A stretch of 64,000 nucleotides of DNA. Source: Rhodococcus sp. HNM0563 (GTDB taxonomy: Bacteria > Actinomycetota > Actinomycetes > Mycobacteriales > Mycobacteriaceae). The notes beneath the pieces are model-generated. The model searched no databases and had not been told where the DNA came from. It saw nothing but the letters and a program-made list of their open reading frames with translations. The stretch lies in the NCBI RefSeq assembly GCF_012726195.1, contig NZ_JAASAF010000001.1:620001-684000 (forward strand), read 5' to 3'. This document shows positions 19,318 through 26,302 of this stretch, piece after piece; within the stretch, counting starts at the first letter, position 1; each line of letters starts with the position of its first letter. Made by a program: the position numbers and the translations under genes.

Positions 19318-19438
19318 GGATGTCCTCCATTCGGTGGCGCGAAACCACGCTCGGTGACAGCGGATCTATCGTACTGTGAATGGTGTCACATCGTGTCGGC
19401 CGGCGTCGACGTGCCGACCGCTGGGTTCGGAGGTACTG

Positions 19439-19723
19439 ATGTCCACCGAAATGCAAGAACTGCAACGGACCATCGGTCATCTGCGTCACTGCGTCGGATC
19501 CTTGCGTTCGCGCTACGGCGACGCTACCGCTGTGCAGCGGCTGGCGAACGATCTCGAACGCCTCCATATCGACGCGCACGACCTCGCCGAGCGCCCTCCG
19601 GCGGAGGCACGCGTGTATTCGGGTGAGCGCATCCCGGTTCCCAACGAGCCGTACGACGACTCGTTGTTCCGTGGCGTGGATGTCGACGACGAGGGCCTCG
19701 GCGGTCTACACGGAGATCGGTGA
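19439..19723 (+). CDS. Conserved small protein leading the Sdh1 operon (Rv0250c-like)
   Basis: A 94-residue, mostly helical, charged protein (MQELQRTIGHLRHCVGSLRSRYGDATAVQRLANDLERLHIDAHDL) with a flexible acidic C-terminus ending GVDVDDEGLGGLHGDR. It has no membrane segment or catalytic motif. The ATG at 19439 has GGAGGT six bases upstream. Its stop overlaps the membrane-anchor GTG as GTGA. In M. tuberculosis a protein of similar size (Rv0250c) heads the equivalent operon, so a role in assembly or regulation of Sdh1 is plausible but unproven; the homology is from memory of gene order. Confidence 0.8.
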   Translation: MSTEMQELQRTIGHLRHCVGSLRSRYGDATAVQRLANDLERLHIDAHDLAERPPAEARVYSGERIPVPNEPYDDSLFRGVDVDDEGLGGLHGDR

Positions 19724-20529
19724 GCGCCCCCGCGGCGACCGGTGTGCGGTCCGCGACCCGCGCGCGGATCGCGGCCCGGACGCTGCGCACCGATCGCTGG
19801 TGGAAATCCCCGCTGCTGACGGCCCTAGGACTTCTCGTCTTCGTCGTCTACGCCACGATCCGCTCGTTCGTCCGGTCTGCCTATTACGTCGAGGACTACC
19901 ACTACCTCACGCCGTTCTACTCGCCGTGCGTGAGTGACTCGTGCGTCGAAGGTGCCCGGCATTTCGGCACCTGGGTCGGCGAGCTCCCGATGTGGATACC
20001 TCTCGCGTTCCTGTCGCTGCCGTTCCTGCTCGGATTCCGGTTGACCTGTTACTACTACCGCAAGGCCTACTACCGCTCGTTCTGGCTGGCACCCGCCGCG
20101 TGCGCAGTGGCCGAACCGCACGCCCGCTACACGGGGGAGACCCGACTGCCGCTGATCCTGCAGAATGCGCATCGCTATTTCTTCTACGCGGGCGTCGTCG
20201 TCTCGCTGATCAACACGTACGACATGGTCGTAGCGTTCCGGAGCCCGAGCGGATTCGGGTTCGGCCTCGGCAATGTGATCCTGCTGATCAACGTGATCCT
20301 CCTCTGGGGGTACACCGTCTCGTGCCACTCATGTCGGCACGTCACCGGAGGGCGTCTCAAACATTTCTCGAAACATCCTGTGCGATACCGTATCTGGACA
20401 TTCGTATCGAAACTCAACACCCGCCACATGCAGTTCGCGTGGATCACGTTGGGCACGCTGATGATCACGGACTTCTACATCATGCTCGTAGCCAGTGGCA
20501 CCATCTCGGACCTTCGGTTCGTCGGCTGA
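19720..20529 (+). CDS. sdhC: Succinate dehydrogenase (Sdh1-type) membrane anchor
   Basis: A 269-residue membrane subunit of mycobacterial-type Sdh1, which anchors SdhA/SdhB and passes electrons to menaquinone. Hydrophobic helices lie at about 32-48, 90-106, 154-172, 183-200 and 237-257. Cys/His-rich segments include TCYYYRKAYYRSFW (Cys110) and SCHSCRH (Cys202, His203, Cys205, His207). In the M. smegmatis Sdh1 structure the membrane subunit carries a Rieske-type 2Fe-2S cluster held by Cys and His, and these residues are candidates for it. The GTG start overlaps the upstream stop. An 83-bp gap containing 15-bp tandem repeats separates it from sdhA. Confidence 0.88.
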   Translation: MSAPAATGVRSATRARIAARTLRTDRWWKSPLLTALGLLVFVVYATIRSFVRSAYYVEDYHYLTPFYSPCVSDSCVEGARHFGTWVGELPMWIPLAFLSLPFLLGFRLTCYYYRKAYYRSFWLAPAACAVAEPHARYTGETRLPLILQNAHRYFFYAGVVVSLINTYDMVVAFRSPSGFGFGLGNVILLINVILLWGYTVSCHSCRHVTGGRLKHFSKHPVRYRIWTFVSKLNTRHMQFAWITLGTLMITDFYIMLVASGTISDLRFVG

Positions 20530-20550
20530 CGACTCGTCGGGCACGCACGA

Positions 20551-20595
20551 CACGCATCGCAACGACACGCATCGCAACGACACGCATCGCAACGA
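20551..20595 (+). repeat. Three perfect 15-bp tandem repeats between sdhC and sdhA
   Basis: The unit CACGCATCGCAACGA occurs three times without mismatch, followed by a partial fourth unit (CAC) and preceded by a degenerate CACGCACGA. The array lies in the untranslated gap between the anchor stop (20529) and the sdhA ribosome site (GGGGAGGG, about 20599-20607). The multiple of three keeps frames open across it, but no gene needs it. It may tune sdhA translation or be a slippage product. Confidence 0.95.
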
Positions 20596-20612
20596 CACAG
20601 GGGAGGGCACGG

Positions 20613-22544
20613 ATGGTGGAAGTCGAGCGGCACAGGGTCGACGTGGTGGTGATCGGGGCCGGTGGGGCGGGCCTGCGTGCGGTCATCGAGGCCCGCCAGC
20701 GGGGGCTTTCCGTCGCCGTGGTGTGCAAGTCGCTGTTCGGCAAGGCCCACACCGTCATGGCCGAGGGCGGGTGCGCTGCCGCGATGGGCAACGCCAACCC
20801 CCACGATTCGTGGCAGGTGCATTTCCAGGACACCATGCGCGGCGGTAAGTTCCTCAACAACTGGCGAATGGCAGAATTGCACGCACGAGAAGCTCCCGAC
20901 CGAGTGTGGGAACTCGAAACCTATGGCGCGTTGTTCGACCGCACGCCCGACGGGCGCATCAGCCAACGCAACTTCGGCGGCCACACCTACCCGCGTCTCG
21001 CGCATGTCGGTGACCGAACAGGTCTGGAACTGATCCGCACGATGCAACAGAAGATCGTGTCGCTGCAGCAGGAGGACCACGCCGAGCACGGCGATTACGA
21101 GGCACGGGTGAAGGTCTACGCCGAGTGCACTATCACCGAACTGCTGAAGGATTCCGAGGGCCGGATCGCCGGGGCATTCGGATATTGGCGCGAGACCGGC
21201 CGGTTCGTGCTGTTCGAGGCTCCCGCTGTCGTCGTGGCAACCGGCGGTATCGGGAAGTCCTGGAAAGTGACGTCGAACTCGTGGGAGTACACCGGAGACG
21301 GGCACGCCCTCGCGCTTCGGGCGGGCGCGGCACTGATCAACATGGAGTTCGTCCAGTTCCATCCCACCGGAATGATCTGGCCGCCCAGCGTCAAGGGCAT
21401 CCTCGTCACCGAAGGGGTTCGCGGCGACGGCGGGGTCCTGAAGAACACCGACGGCGACCGGTTCATGTTCTCCTACGTCCCACCGGTGTTCAAAGGCCAA
21501 TACGCCGAGACGGAGGAGGAAGCAGACCGCTGGTACGACGACCAGGAGAACAATCGCCGCACACCCGACCTGCTGCCACGTGACGAGGTGGCCCGCGCGA
21601 TCAACTCCGAGGTCAAACAAGGCCGGGGGACACCCCACGGCGGTGTGTTCCTCGACATTGCATCCCGGATGCCCGCGGCCGAGATCATGCGGCGACTGCC
21701 ATCGATGCACCACCAGTTCAAAGAACTCGCCGACGTCGACATCACCGCCGAGGCGATGGAGGTCGGACCCACCTGCCACTACGTCATGGGTGGGATCGAG
21801 GTCGATCCCGATACCGGTGCCGCATCGGTGCCGGGTTTGTTCGCAGCCGGCGAATGTTCCGGAGGAATGCACGGTTCGAACCGGCTCGGCGGGAATTCGC
21901 TGTCGGATCTGCTGGTGTTCGGTCGGCGGGCGGGTCTCGGTGCCGCCGACTACGTACTGGGGCTGAATGCGCGTCCGGTCGTCACTGACGCCGATGTCGA
22001 GATTGCCGCGAGAGTCGCGTTGTCCCCGTTCGACGCGGCCGATGCCGGCGGCGAGGGATCCGGCCGGGTGGAGAACCCGTACACCTTGCATACCGAACTA
22101 CAGCAGTCGATGCACGACCTGGTGGGGATCATCCGTCGCGCCGACGAGATCGAGCGCGCGCTGGACGAACTGCAGAGGCTGCGCGCTCGGATTCGCCAGG
22201 TCGCGGTGGAGGGACACCGGCAGTTCAATCCCGGCTGGCACCTCGCGGTGGACCTGCGCAACATGCTGCTGGTGTGCGAATGTGTGGCCGAATCGGCCTT
22301 GCAGCGCACCGAAAGTCGAGGCGGCCACACCCGCGACGACCATCCGTCGATGGACCCGCAGTGGCGTCGCACGCTCCTGGTGTGCCGTGTGAGCGGTGGC
22401 GATCCCGTGATTCCCGATGTGTCGGTGACCGCGCATCGGCAGGAGCCGATGCGCCCGGATCTGCTCGAACTGTTCGACATCGACGAACTCGGCAAGTACT
22501 ACACCGACGAGGAACTCGCGGACCATCCGGGACGGAAGGGCTGA
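20613..22544 (+). CDS. sdhA: Succinate dehydrogenase flavoprotein subunit (Sdh1 type)
   Basis: Oxidises succinate to fumarate with covalently bound FAD. The 643-residue protein has VDVVVIGAGGAGLRAVIEARQ (FAD dinucleotide fold), [48 protein letters not shown], and MEVGPTCHYVMGGIEVDPDTG and LFAAGECSGGMHGSNRLGGNSLSDLLVFGRR in the capping and second FAD parts, plus TESRGGHTRDDHPSMD near the C-terminus. The ATG at 20613 follows GGGGAGGG. A gap of one base separates its stop from sdhB. Sequence type and order match the mycobacterial Rv0247c-Rv0249c complex rather than the classic sdhCDAB. Confidence 0.96.
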   Translation: MVEVERHRVDVVVIGAGGAGLRAVIEARQRGLSVAVVCKSLFGKAHTVMAEGGCAAAMGNANPHDSWQVHFQDTMRGGKFLNNWRMAELHAREAPDRVWELETYGALFDRTPDGRISQRNFGGHTYPRLAHVGDRTGLELIRTMQQKIVSLQQEDHAEHGDYEARVKVYAECTITELLKDSEGRIAGAFGYWRETGRFVLFEAPAVVVATGGIGKSWKVTSNSWEYTGDGHALALRAGAALINMEFVQFHPTGMIWPPSVKGILVTEGVRGDGGVLKNTDGDRFMFSYVPPVFKGQYAETEEEADRWYDDQENNRRTPDLLPRDEVARAINSEVKQGRGTPHGGVFLDIASRMPAAEIMRRLPSMHHQFKELADVDITAEAMEVGPTCHYVMGGIEVDPDTGAASVPGLFAAGECSGGMHGSNRLGGNSLSDLLVFGRRAGLGAADYVLGLNARPVVTDADVEIAARVALSPFDAADAGGEGSGRVENPYTLHTELQQSMHDLVGIIRRADEIERALDELQRLRARIRQVAVEGHRQFNPGWHLAVDLRNMLLVCECVAESALQRTESRGGHTRDDHPSMDPQWRRTLLVCRVSGGDPVIPDVSVTAHRQEPMRPDLLELFDIDELGKYYTDEELADHPGRKG

Positions 22545-22545
22545 C

Positions 22546-23292
22546 ATGGGTTATGAAGCGGCGTTCCGGATATGGCGCGGAGATGCCGACGGCGGAGACC
22601 TGCAGGACTACACCGTCGAGGTGAACGACGGCGAGGTCGTGCTCGATATCCTGCACCGACTCCAAGCCACACAGACCCCGGACCTCGCGGTGCGGTGGAA
22701 CTGCAAGGCCGGTAAGTGCGGATCATGTTCGGCGGAGGTCAACGGGCGCCCTCGGCTCACATGCATGACCCGCATGTCGGTGTTCGATCCGGGCGAGACG
22801 GTGACCGTGACCCCGATGCGCACCTTCCCGATCATCCGTGACCTCGTGACCGACGTGTCGTTCAACTACGCCAAAGCCAGGCAGATTCCCTCGTTCACCC
22901 CTCCGGCGGATCTGGCACCGGGGGACTATCGAATGCAGCAGATCGATGTGCAGCGGTCCCAGGAGTTTCGCAAATGCATCGAGTGTTTCCTGTGCCAGAA
23001 CGTGTGCCATGTCGTGCGTGACCACGAAGAGAACAAGGAAGCATTCGCGGGCCCGCGCTTCTTCATCCGACTCGCTGAACTCGAGATGCATCCGCTCGAT
23101 GTGGCCGACCGCCGGGATACCGCACAGGACGAGGACGGGCTCGGGCTGTGCAATATCACGAAGTGCTGCACCGAGGTGTGTCCGGAGAACATCCACATCA
23201 CCGACAACGCCATCATCCCGATGAAGGAACGCGTTGCGGGTCGCCGCTACGATCCGATCGTGTGGTTGGGCAACAAACTCTTCCGCCGCTGA
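22546..23292 (+). CDS. sdhB: Succinate dehydrogenase iron-sulfur subunit (Sdh1 type)
   Basis: Carries electrons from FAD to the membrane anchor through three Fe-S clusters. The 248-residue protein shows a 2Fe-2S ferredoxin motif (WNCKAGKCGSCSAEVNG, then LTCMTRM), a first 4Fe-4S/3Fe-4S Cys group (CIECFLCQNVCHVVRDH) and a second (CNITKCCTEVCPENIHITD). It lies one base after sdhA and ends the operon. About 60 bp follow before the next gene, with no strong terminator. Confidence 0.95.
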   Translation: MGYEAAFRIWRGDADGGDLQDYTVEVNDGEVVLDILHRLQATQTPDLAVRWNCKAGKCGSCSAEVNGRPRLTCMTRMSVFDPGETVTVTPMRTFPIIRDLVTDVSFNYAKARQIPSFTPPADLAPGDYRMQQIDVQRSQEFRKCIECFLCQNVCHVVRDHEENKEAFAGPRFFIRLAELEMHPLDVADRRDTAQDEDGLGLCNITKCCTEVCPENIHITDNAIIPMKERVAGRRYDPIVWLGNKLFRR

Positions 23293-23352
23293 CAGTGCTG
23301 GGCGCTGCGCCCACCGGACCGTTGGGTATCGTCCGGGGCGGAGGTGGCGCCT

Positions 23353-23991
23353 GTGGAGGCAAGCAGGATCGATGATCTCGTCCGCGAGAGGATCGACACG
23401 GTCGAACAACTCGAGGCAGCGGTCGGCGAACCGTTCCCGGCGATGAAAGAGAAGACGACGCCGTTCACGACGCCGTTGATGCGCGAATTCATTGCGCAGG
23501 CACGGTTCTTCGTTCTCGCAACATCCGATGCGGCAGGCAACTGCGATTGCTCACCACGCGGCGACCTGGTCAGCACGGTGCTCTTCCCTGACGAGAAGAC
23601 TCTGATCCTGCCGGATCGCCCCGGAAACCGTCGCGCAGACTCGTACAGAAACATACTCGAGAATCCCCACGTCGGAATTCTGTTCATCGTGCCGGGCAAC
23701 GAAGAGGTTGTGCGCGTCAACGGTACGGCGACGCTGTCCACTGATCCGGAACTCCTCGCCGAACTGGCGATGTCCGGCAAACCGGCCCAGCTCGCGGTGA
23801 TCGTGCGTGTCGACGAGGCCTACCTTCACTGTGCGCGGGCGCTGCTGCGCGCAAAGTTGTGGGCACCGTCGACGTGGCCCGCTCAGGACTCCGTCCCAGC
23901 GATCCGCGACATGGTCGCGCAGCAGCACAACCTCGACGTCTCCCAACTCGAACCGGCTCGCCAGGAGTCGTACCGCGAGTTCTTGTACTGA
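23353..23991 (+). CDS. Pyridoxamine 5'-phosphate oxidase-family flavin-binding protein (MSMEG_1061-like)
   Basis: A 212-residue split-barrel flavin protein. The signatures are AQARFFVLATSDAAGNCDCSPRGDL, ILPDRPGNRRADSYRNILENPHVGILFIVPG and the late segment YLHCARALLRAKLWAPSTWP. Members bind FMN or F420, and some are oxidoreductases of unknown substrate, so a specific reaction is not inferred. Two GTG starts are in frame. I chose 23353 because GGAGG lies eight bases upstream; the GTG at 23344 overlaps that ribosome site. It converges on the siderophore-binding gene with a 12-bp gap. Confidence 0.8.
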   Translation: MEASRIDDLVRERIDTVEQLEAAVGEPFPAMKEKTTPFTTPLMREFIAQARFFVLATSDAAGNCDCSPRGDLVSTVLFPDEKTLILPDRPGNRRADSYRNILENPHVGILFIVPGNEEVVRVNGTATLSTDPELLAELAMSGKPAQLAVIVRVDEAYLHCARALLRAKLWAPSTWPAQDSVPAIRDMVAQQHNLDVSQLEPARQESYREFLY

Positions 23992-24003
23992 CGCCTGCCC
24001 GCG

Positions 24004-24987
24004 TCAGGCGGGGACGTGCTCCGAAATCTGCGGCAGGAGTTCCTCGAGGGCGAACGGGATCGACAGCGCCGAGTTCAGCGATATGGCGTTGGCGACGTCG
24101 GAGCCGCTGTCGAGGACGAGTGCTCGCCCGTCGCTCACCGCGGGAATCTGCTGAAACAGTGGATTGTCGGTCACCTCGGCGGAATCGACGTAGATCGGCA
24201 TCACGACGAGCAGATCGGCGTCGAGCATGCCCAGGTTCTCATCCGAGATCGGAATGAAGAAGTCCTCGGTTGCGGTGGCCTCCACCTCCGGATTGTTCAC
24301 GAACCCGAGATCCTGCATGAACTGCACACGTGCGTCGCGGGAGACGTAAGCGCCCCAACCGTCGGCGGTGTACGACGCGACCGTGACCGTCTTGCCCGCG
24401 AACTGCGGGTGAGCGGCGGCGGCCTGCGTGAATTGCGCGTCGATGTCGCTCACCACCTCGTCGCCCTTGTCGGGGACACCGAGTGCGGTCGCGACCATCG
24501 TGATCTGGTCGTCGCGCGGTGTCAGGTACGCCGTGGCGCCTTCCGGCGGACCGACCGTCGTGGCGATCTGGGAGAGCGTGTCGTAGCGCTGCTGCTCGCC
24601 GGAGCTGGCTGTGTCGAGAATCAGATCCGGCGCGAGCGCGGCGATCTGCTCGAACGACGGCTCCATGGTGCCGATGATCTCCGGTGACTCGGTGTACAGC
24701 CCGTCGGCCCAGGGACCGACGCCGTCGCCCCCGAATGCGAGCCAGTCGCTCGCAGCCACCGGTTGCACACCGAGGGCGAGCGCGGTCTCCGCGTCGCCCC
24801 ACCCGAGCGCAGCCAACCGCTCGGGTGCGGACTCGACGGTCACCTCACCGAACATCGTGTCGACGGTGGCGGGGAAGGCGCCGTCCCCGGTTGTTCCGGT
24901 GCCGCCGGAGGGCTCGTCGCTGCCAGAACTGCAGCCGGCCACGACCAGGGTCGCGGCGGCGATGAAGGCCGCACTTCGAAGTTTCAC
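24004..24987 (-). CDS. Iron-siderophore ABC transporter substrate-binding lipoprotein
   Basis: A 327-residue FepB/FhuD-type lipoprotein. The signal peptide ends in VVAGC with the lipidated Cys at residue 19, followed by a Ser/Gly/Thr tether. The mature part has TVDTMFGEVTVESAPERLAALGWGDAETALALG, EIIGTMEPSFEQIAALAPDLILDT and the C-terminal lobe FFIPISDENLGMLDADLLVVM. It binds ferric siderophores for a FecCD-type permease, but no permease or ATPase gene is adjacent. An IdeR-like half-conserved dyad lies 38 bp upstream of the ATG, consistent with iron control. It is convergent with the flavin-binding protein gene. Confidence 0.9.
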   Translation of the reverse strand: MKLRSAAFIAAATLVVAGCSSGSDEPSGGTGTTGDGAFPATVDTMFGEVTVESAPERLAALGWGDAETALALGVQPVAASDWLAFGGDGVGPWADGLYTESPEIIGTMEPSFEQIAALAPDLILDTASSGEQQRYDTLSQIATTVGPPEGATAYLTPRDDQITMVATALGVPDKGDEVVSDIDAQFTQAAAAHPQFAGKTVTVASYTADGWGAYVSRDARVQFMQDLGFVNNPEVEATATEDFFIPISDENLGMLDADLLVVMPIYVDSAEVTDNPLFQQIPAVSDGRALVLDSGSDVANAISLNSALSIPFALEELLPQISEHVPA

Positions 24988-25025
24988 AGGTGTCCTCGTT
25001 CCGTCGACCGAAGCCGGAGTCAGCC

Positions 25026-25042
25026 AGGTCAGGACATCCTAA
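25026..25042 (-). promoter_or_regulatory. Weak IdeR/DtxR-like box upstream of the siderophore-binding gene
   Basis: On the minus strand the 17 bases read TTAGGATGTCCTGACCT, matching about 12 of 19 positions of the IdeR consensus (TTAGG-x-TAGGC-TAACCT-type dyad). The two TTAGG/CCT half-sites are retained but the centre is poor. Position 38 bp before a siderophore-uptake gene supports it; the match itself is weak. Confidence 0.35.
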
Positions 25043-25069
25043 CTCTGCGACCGGTGTCGTCGGGTGTGG

Positions 25070-26302
25070 TCAGAGAGACTGCGACCACCTGCCGATGTCG
25101 CCGCGTTCGAGTGCCAGAGCCAACAGCTCCGGGAACTTGTCCGGTGTGCACGCGAACGCCGGAATCCCGAGTCCGGCCAGCGCCATCGCGTTGTCGCGGT
25201 CGAACGACGGAGCACCGTCGTCGGACAACGCGAGCAGCACCACCACCTGGACACCCGCGTCCTTCATCGCCGCCATCCGTGTGAGCATCTCCGCGCGGAT
25301 ACCACCTTCGTACAGGTCGGAGATGAGCACGAACATCGACTCGGTGGGGCGTGTGATCAGTGATTGGCTGTACGCGATTGCCCGATTGATGTCGGTACCG
25401 CCGCCGAGCTGGGTTCCGAACAGCACATCGACCGGGTCGGCCAGCTTGTCGGTCAGATCCACCACGGCGGTATCGAATACGACCATCGATGTCCGGAGCG
25501 CCCGCATCGACGCGAGCACCGCACCGAACACGGACGCATACACCACGCTCGACGCCATCGACCCCGATTGGTCGATTGCCAGCACCACATCGCGTTGTAC
25601 CGCCTGCGATCGTCGTCCGTAGCCGACGAGACGCTCCGGGACCACCGTTCGGTGCTCCGGCAGATAGTGAGCGAGATTCGCGCGAATCGTGCGGTTCCAG
25701 TCGATGTCCCGCAGTTTCGGGTTCGTCGTGCGCGCGGAGCGATTCAGTGCGCCTGTCACTGCCGTACGGGTGTTCTGGGCGATACGTTCTTCGATCGCGC
25801 GGACCACCTTCTCGACCACCGATCGCGCGGTTGCCTTGGTGGTCTCGGGCATCACCCGATTCAGGCTGAGCAGGGTTCCGACGAGATGAACGTCCGGTTC
25901 GACGGCATCGAGCATCTCGGGTTCGAGGAGCAGCTGGGTCAAACCGAGCCGATCCATCGCGTCGCGCTGCATCACCTGCACCACCGAGGTCGGGAAGTAG
26001 GTGCGGATATCGCCGAGCCACCGCGCCACCCGCGGTGCCGACGAACCGAGACCCGCACTCCGTGGACCACTTCCGTCGGCGGAGTCGCGACGGTCGTAGA
26101 GCGCGGCGAGGGCGCCGTCCATCGCGGCATCGCTCGAGGATTCGAGGGCACACGTCGATTCTTGCGCGGCCCCGCCGAGCAGCAGCCGCCATCGGCGCAT
26201 CCGCTCCTGGTCTGCTGTTCCTACCTCGACCGGGGGCGCGGAACTCTCCGGTATCACTGCATCGACCGGTTCGGAGGAGGCCGAAGGTACTGTCATGCTC
26301 AC
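25070..26302 (-). CDS. VWA (CoxE-like) domain protein of the MoxR-VWA system
   Basis: The last gene of a five-gene operon. In its 410 residues the N-terminal half is helical and charged, and a von Willebrand A domain occupies about residues 237-400. The metal-ion adhesion site is intact: DQSGSM (Asp244, Ser246, Ser248), GGGTD (Thr303) and SDLYEGG (Asp329). Partnership of MoxR AAA+ ATPases with MIDAS-bearing VWA proteins is a known chaperone-like theme, for metal insertion or complex remodelling. The GTG at 26302 overlaps the DUF5682 stop (GTGA); an ATG at 26296 is a minor alternative. Substrate unknown. Confidence 0.88.
   Translation of the reverse strand: MSMTVPSASSEPVDAVIPESSAPPVEVGTADQERMRRWRLLLGGAAQESTCALESSSDAAMDGALAALYDRRDSADGSGPRSAGLGSSAPRVARWLGDIRTYFPTSVVQVMQRDAMDRLGLTQLLLEPEMLDAVEPDVHLVGTLLSLNRVMPETTKATARSVVEKVVRAIEERIAQNTRTAVTGALNRSARTTNPKLRDIDWNRTIRANLAHYLPEHRTVVPERLVGYGRRSQAVQRDVVLAIDQSGSMASSVVYASVFGAVLASMRALRTSMVVFDTAVVDLTDKLADPVDVLFGTQLGGGTDINRAIAYSQSLITRPTESMFVLISDLYEGGIRAEMLTRMAAMKDAGVQVVVLLALSDDGAPSFDRDNAMALAGLGIPAFACTPDKFPELLALALERGDIGRWSQSL

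Noticed and set aside
19354..19416. GTGACA and TGTCAC half sites before the Sdh1 operon
   Set aside because: The arms are short and far apart; no promoter spacing or regulator supports an operator.
17162..19579. 805-codon open frame on the minus strand
   Set aside because: Antisense to bioF and bioD and overlapping the methyltransferase in another frame; composition is Arg/Ser/Pro-rich shadow coding.
20551..20595. CRISPR-like array in the tandem repeats
   Set aside because: Units are contiguous with no spacers and too short; no cas genes anywhere in the window.
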